Assembly: GCF_013285385.1 (NCBI RefSeq)
Contig: NZ_CP054212.1
Span: 2,666,001 to 2,730,000 of the forward strand
DNA: 64,000 nucleotides
Reading direction: 5' to 3'
From: Paramixta manurensis
Lineage (GTDB): Bacteria > Pseudomonadota > Gammaproteobacteria > Enterobacterales > Enterobacteriaceae
This document shows positions 33,949-42,868 of the stretch, in pieces; positions within the stretch are counted from its first letter, which is position 1, and each line of letters opens with the position of its first letter. The translations under genes and the position numbers were made by a program. The notes below the pieces were generated by a model. That model was not told where the DNA came from and searched no databases. It saw only the letters and a program-made list of their open reading frames with translations.

Positions 33949-35229
33949 TCATTGCATCACGGGAGGGCCTGACTCTCTCACATTACCCGTGTGATGAACC
34001 TTTATGGATTTACCAAGCAGCGAACATCCCAGTAAACATGCAGCCATCAGAACGTAGGATGAGGTCGTCGATGCCGTCATAGCGTTCAGGAAACCCACCA
34101 GATAGGCCCCCAAAAAAGCGCCCAGAGACCCACAGCAATTGATCATCCCGGTAGCCCCTCCAACCATTGAGCCTGGCAGAACATCGGCAATCGAAGCAAA
34201 AAACGAACCAAACGGTACGTACATGCCGATACCTGCTAGCGTCAACAAGGTATAAGAAAACCAAAAATGCTCGGTTCCGGCTACCGATAACAGCATAAAG
34301 CACAGAGCGGCAAGTGCGATTGGCCAAACAATAAAGAGGGTTCGGTTCTGCAACTTATCGCTAAGCCAACCGGCTATCAGCATAAAAATAACCGCCAGAC
34401 CATACGGCAACGAAGCAAGCCACCCCGTATGAGACATTGAACTGGAAGAGGCACGGATAATAGAGGGTAACCACATCAAAAAGCCGTAGTAGCCAATACT
34501 CTGCAAAAACAGCCAACCCGACAGTTTTAGTACATTGGATGAACGGAAAACCATGCCATAACCGGCCATCTCCGGCTTATCCTCCTGTTCGCGCTGCAGC
34601 GTGCTGGCAATGGCTGCCTTTTCGTCCTCACTCAGCCAACTGACCTCTGATGGATGGTCGCGAATAAGTAAGTACCAGGCAATTGCCCACGCAATGGCCG
34701 GAACCCCCTGAACAATAAACATATGGCGCCATCCCCAATTATCGATCAGATAACCGGATAAAATTGACATCCACAAAATAGTGATAGGGTTTCCAAGCAG
34801 GAAAATAGTATTTGCTTTAGAACGCTCTTTTTTACTGAACCAGCGTGCCGTCAAAATCAGCAGCGAAGGCATAACTACTGCTTCAACTACACCTAATATA
34901 AAACGTAGAGCGATCAGAATAGGAACACTGTGTACTAAACCGGTGGCAGTGGCACAAAGCCCCCAGATAATCAGACTTATCGCCAGTAATTTTCTTACGC
35001 TGGTGCGCTCTGCCAAAATACCTCCGGGTATTTGAAATGCAAAATACCCCATAAAGAAAAGCGCACCAATCAGGGAGGAAAGCCCTTTTGTTATACCTAA
35101 ATCATCGTTAATTCCTCCCGCAGCGGCAAAACTGTAATTCGCTTTATCAAGAAATGCCAGGCTGTAAGTAATAAACACAACGGGCATTATATAAAACCAA
35201 CGACGTGGCGAGAGCGCAACTCTGTCCAT
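33949..35229 (-). CDS. MFS transporter, anion:cation symporter family
   Basis: The 426-residue protein has about 12 membrane helices and the ACS-family features LAFLDKANYSFAAAG in TM1, FFMGYFAFQIPGGILAERTSVRKLLA with the A-like motif, and TARWFSKKERSKANTIFLLGNP. Relatives import organic anions such as hexuronates, galactonate or 4-hydroxyphenylacetate. Lying next to a GH88 hydrolase, a uronate-containing substrate is plausible. It could be co-transcribed with the upstream CoA-transferase and hydratase genes (80-base gap with a weak hairpin). The substrate cannot be fixed from sequence. Confidence 0.85.
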   Translation of the reverse strand: MDRVALSPRRWFYIMPVVFITYSLAFLDKANYSFAAAGGINDDLGITKGLSSLIGALFFMGYFAFQIPGGILAERTSVRKLLAISLIIWGLCATATGLVHSVPILIALRFILGVVEAVVMPSLLILTARWFSKKERSKANTIFLLGNPITILWMSILSGYLIDNWGWRHMFIVQGVPAIAWAIAWYLLIRDHPSEVSWLSEDEKAAIASTLQREQEDKPEMAGYGMVFRSSNVLKLSGWLFLQSIGYYGFLMWLPSIIRASSSSMSHTGWLASLPYGLAVIFMLIAGWLSDKLQNRTLFIVWPIALAALCFMLLSVAGTEHFWFSYTLLTLAGIGMYVPFGSFFASIADVLPGSMVGGATGMINCCGSLGAFLGAYLVGFLNAMTASTTSSYVLMAACLLGCSLLGKSIKVHHTGNVRESGPPVMQ

Positions 35230-35309
35230 ATCATTACCTCACAGGATATAAATGTAGGATAGCGGTAAAAACCTTCATCTATAACTTCAACGAAGGTAGA
35301 TTTTATTTT

Positions 35310-36065
35310 TCAGGTTTTATTAAAAAAGGCGTACTGAGCTTCTTTTTGCGCGGCAGCGCCCCATAATCGGCTCACACTACTGGCTTCCAACTGCTGACCA
35401 CGTTCCATATCCGTATGGTTTGCCGCCTCAGTCACTGCCTTTAGCGTTCGGAGCGCTGGCGTATAATGCTGGCAAATAGCCTCCGCAAAGCGGCAAACCC
35501 CCGCATCCAGCGTTTCCGGCACGAACAGTTGGTTAACCAGCCCCATTTGTAATGCCCGCTCTGCGGAGACCGGCAAACCGCTGAACATAATTTCGCGAGC
35601 AAACGACTGCCCGATTAAACGTGGTAAACGTTGAGTGCCGCCCCAGCCGGGATGATTGCCAAGAGTAATTTCAGGATTACCGAAGCTGGACCGTGTGGTA
35701 GCAAAACGCATATCACATGCCAGTGCCAACTCCAGACCGCCGCCCAGCGCAAATCCATCGATTACTGCCAGCGTCGGTAACGGGAAATGTTCGATTTCAT
35801 CAAAAATCGCTTGCCCCCAACGCATATGGTCATACGCCTGTTGCGGTGTGAACATCGTCTGCTCCTTAATATCCGCGCCTGCGCTGAACGCTTTATCACC
35901 GGCGCTACGGATAATCAGAAGTTTGAGATGGCGCTCATGGCGTAAAGTATTTAACGCATCCCGGATGGCCTGTAACAATGCTTTATTAAGTGCGTTACGT
36001 TTCTCCGGGCGATTCAGACGTAACGTAACGCACGCACCCGCTGATGTTATCTGTAATACATTCAT
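35310..36065 (-). CDS. Enoyl-CoA hydratase/isomerase (crotonase) family protein
   Basis: The 251-residue crotonase-fold protein retains the oxyanion-hole sequence AFSAGADIKE and both glutamates used by hydratases, in GGGLELALACD and FGNPEITLGNHPGWGGTQRLPRLIG. It is therefore likely a true hydratase rather than a diverged isomerase or decarboxylase. ATG 36065 overlaps the CoA-transferase stop (ATGA), so the two are translated together. Together they suggest activation of a short-chain acid to its CoA ester and hydration of an enoyl intermediate. Substrate unknown. Confidence 0.85.
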   Translation of the reverse strand: MNVLQITSAGACVTLRLNRPEKRNALNKALLQAIRDALNTLRHERHLKLLIIRSAGDKAFSAGADIKEQTMFTPQQAYDHMRWGQAIFDEIEHFPLPTLAVIDGFALGGGLELALACDMRFATTRSSFGNPEITLGNHPGWGGTQRLPRLIGQSFAREIMFSGLPVSAERALQMGLVNQLFVPETLDAGVCRFAEAICQHYTPALRTLKAVTEAANHTDMERGQQLEASSVSRLWGAAAQKEAQYAFFNKT

Positions 36066-37627
36066 GAGCACGCTCCCACTGTGGATTGCGCTATGACTGG
36101 CGAGCCAAATAACGCCGGGTCCATCATCTTCAGTGTCGACGCAATGCCTGGCCTGAAGTCCATCTGAGCAAGAATATCCTTTTCAAGATCGACACCCGGC
36201 GCAATTTCGGTCAAAACCAGCCCCTCAGGACCAAGCTCAAATACGCAACGCTCTGTAATATAGATGACTGGCTGATTACGTTTGCTCGCGTAAAATGCAC
36301 TAAAAGAGATTTGTTCAAGTTTGTTAACAAACTTTCGCGCATGCCCTTCTGCTTCAATCTTGATGCCATCAGAACTGAAGTGTTGCCTCTGTTTGCCCGC
36401 TTTGAAGGTTCCGACAAATACCACGCGATGCGCGCCCTGCGAAATATTGACGAAACCACCGATACCGGCAACGCGTCCGCCAAACTTGCTGACGTTCACG
36501 TTACCTTGCTGGTCCACTTCAGCGAATGAAAGAATGGCAATATCCAGGCCGCCTCCGTCATACCAATCGAACTGATAACCAGCATCAAGCATTGCCTGTG
36601 GATTGCGCACCATGCCAAAATCTGAACCCGTGGCGGGTATTCCGCCGATATGCCCCTGCTCTAGCGTAAACGTCACCATGTCCCCCTGTCCTTGCTCAGC
36701 AAGAACAGATGCCACACCATCTGGCATACCGTACCCCAAGTTAACGATGTCTCCTTCTTGCAACGTCTTGGCTGCGCGTCGCGCAATCACTTTCCGCGCA
36801 CTCATCGGCAGCAAGGGAAATTGCCCGCCAGGAATGCGTAACGTACCGGTTAGGCTGGGGTCACATTCCGTGGCAAAAGAGAGCCGCTGCTCTTGGCAGA
36901 CAACCACAGCATCTACCAGTACCCCCGGCACTTTCACTCGCCGTGGGTCAAGACTTCCGCGCGCAGCCAGATGCTTAACTTGGGCAATCACCATACCGCC
37001 GGAATTTTTTGCTGCCTGAGCTGCGGAAAGCGTTTCTGCGTTTAGACCTTCTTCATCCATTGTCATGTTGCCATCCTCATCTGCAACACTGCCGCGTATG
37101 ATGGCAACATCAATGGGGAAGGCGCGGAAAAACAGAAACTCCTCTTCTTCAAGCGTCATCAATCGAACATGCTCACCCGTTGCTCGCTGGTTAATGCGTC
37201 CACCATCAATTCGCGGGTCAACAAAAGTGCCCAATCCTACGCGACTAATAAGCCCCGGCCCGTTACTCGCAATGACACGCAGAAGATGGGACATCACGCC
37301 TTGCGGAAGGCACCAGGCCTCAATTTGATCGGTTACCGCCAAATCCTGCATCTGCCGACACCAACTCCAGTGGCCGCCAATAACTTTTCTTACCAAGCGT
37401 GGATTGGCTAAATAATCGATTCCACCTCCCTGACCATCGCCCATTCCACTCGGATGAACCACCGTTAGTCCGCCCGGCGATCCATAGCGTTCAAAGCGTT
37501 TTTTCAGCGCGGCGAGTATATAACCCGGCTCATTCACTCCTCCTCCCGACCCATCCACTAATACAGTGGCACCCGGCGGGATTTTTGATACAGCCTCATC
37601 AACTGCGTATACCTTGGATTTAAACAT
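36062..37627 (-). CDS. Fused acyl-CoA:acetate/3-oxoacid CoA-transferase (YdiF-like)
   Basis: The 521-residue protein fuses the alpha and beta subunits of a family I CoA-transferase, as E. coli YdiF does (531 residues). The alpha part has VLVDGSGGGVNEPGYILAAL and the beta part has NLGYGMPDGVAS and the catalytic glutamate Glu323 in FTLEQGHIGGIPATGSDFG. The GTFKAGKQ loop follows. It transfers CoA between acetyl-CoA and another short-chain acid through a glutamyl-CoA intermediate. It heads an operon with the crotonase gene. A 22-base palindrome just upstream resembles those near the GntR gene. Confidence 0.88.
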   Translation of the reverse strand: MFKSKVYAVDEAVSKIPPGATVLVDGSGGGVNEPGYILAALKKRFERYGSPGGLTVVHPSGMGDGQGGGIDYLANPRLVRKVIGGHWSWCRQMQDLAVTDQIEAWCLPQGVMSHLLRVIASNGPGLISRVGLGTFVDPRIDGGRINQRATGEHVRLMTLEEEEFLFFRAFPIDVAIIRGSVADEDGNMTMDEEGLNAETLSAAQAAKNSGGMVIAQVKHLAARGSLDPRRVKVPGVLVDAVVVCQEQRLSFATECDPSLTGTLRIPGGQFPLLPMSARKVIARRAAKTLQEGDIVNLGYGMPDGVASVLAEQGQGDMVTFTLEQGHIGGIPATGSDFGMVRNPQAMLDAGYQFDWYDGGGLDIAILSFAEVDQQGNVNVSKFGGRVAGIGGFVNISQGAHRVVFVGTFKAGKQRQHFSSDGIKIEAEGHARKFVNKLEQISFSAFYASKRNQPVIYITERCVFELGPEGLVLTEIAPGVDLEKDILAQMDFRPGIASTLKMMDPALFGSPVIAQSTVGACS

Positions 37628-37647
37628 AACCCCTCCTTCTATGTATC

Positions 37648-37669
37648 AATGTTATACATAGATAACATT
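37648..37669. promoter_or_regulatory. Inverted repeat AATGTTAT-N6-ATAACATT, candidate GntR operator
   Basis: Perfect 8-bp arms around six bases lie 21 bases upstream of the CoA-transferase ATG. It shares TGTTATACATA with the palindrome at 32684 and the AATGT-N12-ACATT outline with 32772. It is the strongest of the three candidate sites. Confidence 0.6.
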
Positions 37670-37854
37670 ATTACTTAAAGATATTGATCGCTAAGTAGTG
37701 ATACATCTGTGAGAAGCTTCACAGTCCGCGCCGACCTCATACAAAACCAGTGCGAATTTCTTCCCTCTGTCGATGACTAACTAAATTCCCTCACTCTTCA
37801 ACGCGTTCGGTTTAGCGCCTGATAATCCGCTTGATCGGCTCCCATAACTCATAA

Positions 37855-37874
37855 TACTGTATATAAATACAGTC
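37855..37874 (+). promoter_or_regulatory. LexA (SOS) box upstream of umuDC
   Basis: TACTGTATATAAATACAGTC contains CTGT, eight AT-only bases, ACAG, a full match to the LexA core. It ends about 19 bases before the umuD ATG at 37893. A second half-site (ATACAG) follows at 37881. Confidence 0.93.
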
Positions 37875-37892
37875 AAATAAATACAGCGATGG

Positions 37893-38255
37893 ATGGTAAC
37901 TATGGGTGCTTTCCCCTCACCGGCGCAGGATTATGTTGAACAGCGTATCGACCTGAATACGCTACTGGTTAAACATCCTAGCGCGACTTGGTTCGTACGT
38001 GCCTCCGGTCACGCAATGAGTGATGCCAATATTCATGATGGCGATCTCTTGGTGGTCGACAGCGCGCTCAGCGCCAGGGAAGGCAGCATTGTCATCGTCA
38101 GCGTTGATGGCGAATTCTCAGTGCGGAAACTCCAGCTTCACCCCACTTTACGGCTCTTGCCGATGAGCCCCAATCGGCCAGCGGTTGAGGTGAACGAGGA
38201 GGAGAATCTGGAGATTTTTGGCGTAGTCACGTGGATCATTTATGCGGCGGCCTGA
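37893..38255 (+). CDS. umuD: UmuD homologue that begins at the cleavage point and lacks the catalytic dyad
   Basis: UmuD normally self-cleaves after Cys24 to give UmuD', the active subunit of DNA polymerase V. This protein (120 residues, or 117 from ATG 37902) begins at MGAFPSPAQDYVEQRIDL, which aligns with residues 24 onward of E. coli UmuD, so the N-terminal arm is absent. The catalytic Ser60 (SGDSM) is Ala41 here (SGHAM), and the general base Lys97 (TVKKLQL) is Arg78 (SVRKLQL). The rest of the fold is well kept. The LexA box lies directly upstream, so no missing exon-like N-terminus exists. It should be a ready-made UmuD' needing no RecA-stimulated cleavage. It is followed 2 bases later by umuC. 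Confidence 0.9.
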   Translation: MVTMGAFPSPAQDYVEQRIDLNTLLVKHPSATWFVRASGHAMSDANIHDGDLLVVDSALSAREGSIVIVSVDGEFSVRKLQLHPTLRLLPMSPNRPAVEVNEEENLEIFGVVTWIIYAAA

Positions 38256-38257
38256 CG

Positions 38258-39529
38258 ATGTATGCTTTAGTTGATGTCAATACCTTCTACGCCTCTTGCG
38301 AAACCGTCTTTCGTCCCGATCTGAAAGGCCGTCCGGTGGTGGTGTTATCGAACAATGACGGATGTGTCATTTCACTGAATCGCGAAGCGAAAGCGCTTGG
38401 CTTCCGGATGGCCAGCCCTTGGTTCAAAATCCGCCCCCAACTACAGCAGCATAATGTGGCGGTGTTCTCGTCCAACTATGCGCTGTATGCCGATCTGTCC
38501 CGGCGCGTGATGGAGACACTAGAAGAGATGGCGCCGCGGGTTGAAAATTATTCTATTGATGAGGCTTTTCTGGATCTTAGCGGTGTTGCGAACTGTATGC
38601 CGTTGAAGACTTTTGGTCATCAGGTACGTAATCGCCTGCAAAAAGAGGTTCACCTGAGCGTCGGCGTGGGGATTGCGCCAACCAAGACGCTGGCAAAACT
38701 GGCGAATTTGGCGGCGAAGCGCTGGCCGCAACAAACCGGCGGCGTGGTTGAGCTTACATCGCCGCGGCATCAGCGCCAGCTCTTACACTATCTGCCGGTA
38801 GAAGAGGTCTGGGGAGTGGGCGGGCGGCTGGCGAAAAAATTAAACCTTATGGGCATCACCAACGCGTTACAACTTGCCGAAGCGCCGACGGCGTTAATCC
38901 GCAAACATTTTAGTGTCGTGATGGAGCGCACCGCGCGCGAACTGCGTGGTGAGCCGTGCCTGGCTTTTGATGAGTTTCCCCCCACTAAACAACATATTCT
39001 CTGTTCCCGCTCCTTCAGTGAACGCGTTACCGACTATATGGCAATGCGCGAAGCGGTTTCTACCTATGCGGCGCGCGCGGCGGAAAAATTACGGCGGGAA
39101 CACCAGTATTGCCGCGAAATTAACACCTTTATCCGTACCAGCCCCCACGATAGCCGCGGCGCGTGGTATTCGAATGGCGCCAGTTATACATTGCAGATCC
39201 CAACGCAGGATACGCGCGACATTACCGCTGCCGCCCTACGCTGCCTGGACGCTATTTGGCGCCCTGACCATCGTTATATGAAAGCTGGCGTGATCTTAGG
39301 CGACTTTTTTAGTCAGGGTGTGGCGCAACTTCATCTGTTTGATGCGTTCCAGCCACGACACAATAGCGAAAAGCTAATGAAAGTCTGTGATGACCTGAAT
39401 AAAAAAGCGCGTAATACGCTGTGGTTTGCCGGTCAGGGTATTCAACAGGAGTGGGCGATGAAACGCGAGATGTTGTCGCCAGCCTGGACCACCCGTATCG
39501 CCGATCTGCCACGCGTGCGTATCTCTTAA
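38258..39529 (+). CDS. umuC: DNA polymerase V catalytic subunit UmuC
   Basis: UmuC is the Y-family polymerase that copies past DNA lesions together with UmuD'. The 423 residues keep the metal ligands in YALVDVNTFYASCE and YSIDEAFLDL, the VGVGIAPTKTLAKLAN little-finger junction, and a beta-clamp-binding motif QLHLFD near the C-terminus (QLNLFD in E. coli). The polymerase appears intact and complete. ATG 38258 follows the umuD stop by two bases, and both are under the SOS box. This contrasts with its partner, which has lost its protease function. Confidence 0.96.
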   Translation: MYALVDVNTFYASCETVFRPDLKGRPVVVLSNNDGCVISLNREAKALGFRMASPWFKIRPQLQQHNVAVFSSNYALYADLSRRVMETLEEMAPRVENYSIDEAFLDLSGVANCMPLKTFGHQVRNRLQKEVHLSVGVGIAPTKTLAKLANLAAKRWPQQTGGVVELTSPRHQRQLLHYLPVEEVWGVGGRLAKKLNLMGITNALQLAEAPTALIRKHFSVVMERTARELRGEPCLAFDEFPPTKQHILCSRSFSERVTDYMAMREAVSTYAARAAEKLRREHQYCREINTFIRTSPHDSRGAWYSNGASYTLQIPTQDTRDITAAALRCLDAIWRPDHRYMKAGVILGDFFSQGVAQLHLFDAFQPRHNSEKLMKVCDDLNKKARNTLWFAGQGIQQEWAMKREMLSPAWTTRIADLPRVRIS

Positions 39530-39553
39530 TCAAAGTGGCGCCTGTCAGCGTCT

Positions 39554-40489
39554 TCACGCCACACCGCTGCCCGCCGCCGGTCGCGTTCCGATGATTTTTG
39601 GCATCACTTCACGCATCGTATCAAGAAACTTGCGCAATCTGGCGGGATAGTAACTGGCATACGGATAAAGTAGATAGATGGGTAATGATGCGGCTTGCCA
39701 CTCCGGTACCAAATGCCGTAACCGGCCGGCCGCCAGATCGTCCTCCACCACCCATGCCGACACCAGCGCCGCGCCCAATCCGGCTAGCGCCGCCCGGCGC
39801 GTGGCGTACAGACTGTCGGTACTTAAGCGTGGCGCAATCGGGAAGCGCCTGGCCTCGCCACACGCTTCGTGGGTCAGTGTGACCTCTTGTTGGTAAAAGG
39901 TGCTTAATGCCAGCCAAGGTAACTGCCGTAGCTCATCAACCTGTGTGACCGGCGGATGTTGCGCCAATAAGGCGGGCGCAGCCACCACAATCCGTGGCAC
40001 CTCCGCCAGTAAAACCGCCACCAGCGACGGATCACTTACCGCCCCGACGTGGATCGCACAGTCGACACCATCGGAAATAAAATCGGGAGTGTGATCGTTT
40101 AACCTCCATTCAATGGTGGTTTGCGGGTATTGCTGCAGATATTCTGCCAGCGGCGCAATCAATTGTTCCTGCCCAAAGGCGTGAGGCGCACGGACCCGTA
40201 ACACCCCTACCGGCTCATCTTCCACCCCGCGTAATTCATCCTCCAAAACCTGCCAATGTGTAAGCAACTGGCGGGCATGCTCATAACAACGCTCGCCATC
40301 ATCGGTCAGTTTCATCGCATGCGTGGTGCGCTGAATGAGCTTCGCTCCCAGCAAATGTTCCAACGCCTGTAACCGTCGACTAATTGTCGGCTGGGTAGTC
40401 CCCATCTGCACCGCGGCGGCGGAAAGGCTCCCGCTCTCAACAATCCGCACAAAGGTATGCATTAGCGCTATGCGATCTATACCATTCAT
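39554..40489 (-). CDS. LysR-family transcriptional regulator
   Basis: The predicted 311-residue protein has an N-terminal LysR helix-turn-helix (ALMHTFVRIVESGSLSAAAVQMGTTQPTISRRLQALEHLLGAKLIQRTTH) and a periplasmic-binding-like effector domain. The short form starting at ATG 40489 (MNGIDRIAL) fits the family best; ATGs at 40504 and 40510 are possible. It is divergent from the MFS efflux-type gene at 40598 and probably regulates it. The effector is unknown. Confidence 0.85.
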   Translation of the reverse strand: MNGIDRIALMHTFVRIVESGSLSAAAVQMGTTQPTISRRLQALEHLLGAKLIQRTTHAMKLTDDGERCYEHARQLLTHWQVLEDELRGVEDEPVGVLRVRAPHAFGQEQLIAPLAEYLQQYPQTTIEWRLNDHTPDFISDGVDCAIHVGAVSDPSLVAVLLAEVPRIVVAAPALLAQHPPVTQVDELRQLPWLALSTFYQQEVTLTHEACGEARRFPIAPRLSTDSLYATRRAALAGLGAALVSAWVVEDDLAAGRLRHLVPEWQAASLPIYLLYPYASYYPARLRKFLDTMREVMPKIIGTRPAAGSGVA

Positions 40490-40597
40490 TAGGTTCTTTT
40501 TCATACGCATTGTGTATAACAGTTTTACCTCTCTGCCGTCTACCCGACGCCGGTAATACCGCCCACAATACAGAGACACTTTGATTCGGGCAGACTA

Positions 40598-41809
40598 ATG
40601 AGCACCCATAAACCGTATATCCTAACCAGCCGCACCGTCTTTTTACTGGCGCTTGCCGCCGGTCTTTGCGTGGCGTCGATTTATTACAGCCAGCCGATGC
40701 TGGGGATTTTGAGCCAACAATTTCATGCTAGTGTGACCGATACCGGTCTGATTCCCACTCTAACGCAAACTGGCTACGCGTTAGGTATCCTGTTCCTTGC
40801 GCCGTTGGGAGATCGTTACGATCGGCGCGTCATTATTTTACTAAAAGGTCTATTGCTGGCCGCCACATTATTGGTGTGTAGCTTTATTAATACACTTCCC
40901 ATGCTGTTAGTGATTAGTTTGGCGATTGGTCTGACCGCGACCGTCACCCAAGACATTATTCCCGCTTCGGCGGCGCTAGCTTCAGAAACACGCCGGGGCA
41001 GAACGGTAGGCACAGTTATGACCGGCTTGCTGGCGGGTATTTTACTTTCACGGGTAGTGAGCGGTTTCGTCGCCGAGTACTTAGGCTGGCGGACGGTTTA
41101 TGCTGTGGCGGCAGCCGCTGTCTTGGTGATTACGTTGGTATTGTGGCGCATACTGCCGCGCTTTACGCCCGGCACCCGGCTGCGTTATCCGGCGCTACTC
41201 TTATCCTTAGGTCAACTATGGCTGACTTGGTCTGCCTTGCGCCGCGCCGCGCTGGCACAGGGTTTGCTCTCGGTGGCATTTAGCGCCTTTTGGTCAACGC
41301 TGGCAATGATGCTCAGCGAAACCTGGCATTTGGGCAGCGCGGTTGCCGGTTCTTTTGGCTTGGCGGGCGCGGCGGGCGCATTGGCCGCGCCGATTGCCGG
41401 TAGCTTATCCGATCGCCGCGGCCCTAACCACGTTACACGCGTCGGCTCTGCAATTGTGATGATCTCTTTTGCGCTGATGTTTTGCTTACCATTACTGTCG
41501 CCACACGGGCAACTGGCCGTTATTGTGATCAGCGCTGTCGGCTTTGATCTGGGGATTCAGGCGACATTAGTCGCCCATCAAACCATTATCTATAGTCTTA
41601 ATCCTGATGCGCGTAGTCGGCTCAATGCCATCATGTTTACCGTGGTTTTTATTGGTATGTCGGTAGGCGCGGTTTTAGGCAGCAAAGCACTGGCCTTGGC
41701 CGGGTGGCCGGGGGTTGTTACGCTGGCGACACTGGCCGGAGCCGGTAGTTTACTGATTCGCCTATTCACCACCGATGATCGCAATCGGTTGGCGGAAGAG
41801 GCTTCATAG
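40598..41809 (+). CDS. MFS transporter, DHA1-type
   Basis: A 403-residue protein with about 12 membrane helices begins TSRTVFLLALAAGLCVASIYYSQPMLGIL and contains the MFS A motif in LFLAPLGDRYDRRVIILLKG and its repeat in IAGSLSDRRGPNHVTRVGS. The PMLG and TGLIPTLTQTGYALG segments recall the sugar/drug efflux DHA1 group. It is divergent from a LysR gene, a common layout for inducible efflux pumps. Substrate is unknown. Confidence 0.83.
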   Translation: MSTHKPYILTSRTVFLLALAAGLCVASIYYSQPMLGILSQQFHASVTDTGLIPTLTQTGYALGILFLAPLGDRYDRRVIILLKGLLLAATLLVCSFINTLPMLLVISLAIGLTATVTQDIIPASAALASETRRGRTVGTVMTGLLAGILLSRVVSGFVAEYLGWRTVYAVAAAAVLVITLVLWRILPRFTPGTRLRYPALLLSLGQLWLTWSALRRAALAQGLLSVAFSAFWSTLAMMLSETWHLGSAVAGSFGLAGAAGALAAPIAGSLSDRRGPNHVTRVGSAIVMISFALMFCLPLLSPHGQLAVIVISAVGFDLGIQATLVAHQTIIYSLNPDARSRLNAIMFTVVFIGMSVGAVLGSKALALAGWPGVVTLATLAGAGSLLIRLFTTDDRNRLAEEAS

Positions 41810-41926
41810 AGCGGCGTGAACTGGCGATAATACGACCACTTCGGGTGGTCGTTGAACAATGGTATATTGACTGGCGCGTTTTTTTTACTACCGTTATGCA
41901 ATCTTTTACATAACGAGAATAACCTA

Positions 41927-42868
41927 ATGAACGCTCTCCCCACCCGTTTTGCCCGACGCGCCGCCCTTTTCACCTTAACCAGCGCCTTACTGTTTAGCGC
42001 CGTCGTCCAGGCCGCCGACAATATCCGCGTAACGTATGCCGGTTCGATGGGGGTTGTCATGGATAAACACCTTGGCCCCACCTTCGCCCGCGAAAATAAA
42101 GTTAATTATCAGGGGCAAGGCCAGGGCGCTTACGGCATGGCGCATCTATTGGCATCGAAAAAAGTTGTGGCAGATGTGTTTATTTCCATTACGCCTGGCC
42201 CTATCGCCGTGTTACAGAAAGCCGGGCTGGTCGATCACGCGGTTCCGGTCGCCAGCACCAGTATGGTGATAGCCTGGAACCCGAAAGGAAAATACGCAGC
42301 CACATTTGACGCCATTCAGCAACAACATAAAGACGCCCAGCCATGGTGGCAGCTCTTGCAACAACCGGGATTACGCTTTGGTCGTACCGACCCGGCAACC
42401 GATCCACAAGGCCAAAACATTATCTTTACCCTGATGCTGGCTGAAAAATATTATCAACAGCCTGGGCTGGCAAAAAAAGTGTTAGGCGAGACGCAGAATC
42501 CACAGCAAGTCTTTGCTGAAGGCGGCCTGTTGACGCGTCTGGAAGCGGGCCAAGTGGATGCTGCTTCTGGTTATGAAAGCGCGACACGCTCGGCGGGCTT
42601 GCCTTACCTAAAATTGCCCGATGAGATCAACCTCAGCAATCCGCAAATGTCCAAAGCCTGGTATGACAAAGTCAGTTTTACCCTTACCGATGCGCATGGC
42701 AAAACCAGCGAACTCCACACTCAGCCATTGGTATTTTATGCGGCGGTGCTGAAGAATGCGCCACAACCGGCACTGGCGCAGAAGTTTGTTAGCTTCCTGC
42801 AAAGCGCCGAAGGCCAACACCTATTGCAACAAAATGGGTATGACCAGGCCAAAGGCGGAGACCTGTAA
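41927..42868 (+). CDS. ABC substrate-binding protein, WtpA/ModA-like
   Basis: The 313-residue protein has a signal peptide (RAALFTLTSALLFSAVVQAA, mature start near ADNIRV) and the anion-binding motifs GSMGVVM and GQGQGAYGMAHL. The segment RFGRTDPATDPQGQNIIFTLMLAEKYY matches the DP-x-GY/LAE-x-YY motif of tungstate/molybdate WtpA proteins, although Gln replaces the usual Tyr. Oxyanion binding is likely, but which one is not clear. The permease starts directly at its stop codon. An upstream frame from 41852 would disrupt the signal peptide, so ATG 41927 is chosen. Confidence 0.78.
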   Translation: MNALPTRFARRAALFTLTSALLFSAVVQAADNIRVTYAGSMGVVMDKHLGPTFARENKVNYQGQGQGAYGMAHLLASKKVVADVFISITPGPIAVLQKAGLVDHAVPVASTSMVIAWNPKGKYAATFDAIQQQHKDAQPWWQLLQQPGLRFGRTDPATDPQGQNIIFTLMLAEKYYQQPGLAKKVLGETQNPQQVFAEGGLLTRLEAGQVDAASGYESATRSAGLPYLKLPDEINLSNPQMSKAWYDKVSFTLTDAHGKTSELHTQPLVFYAAVLKNAPQPALAQKFVSFLQSAEGQHLLQQNGYDQAKGGDL

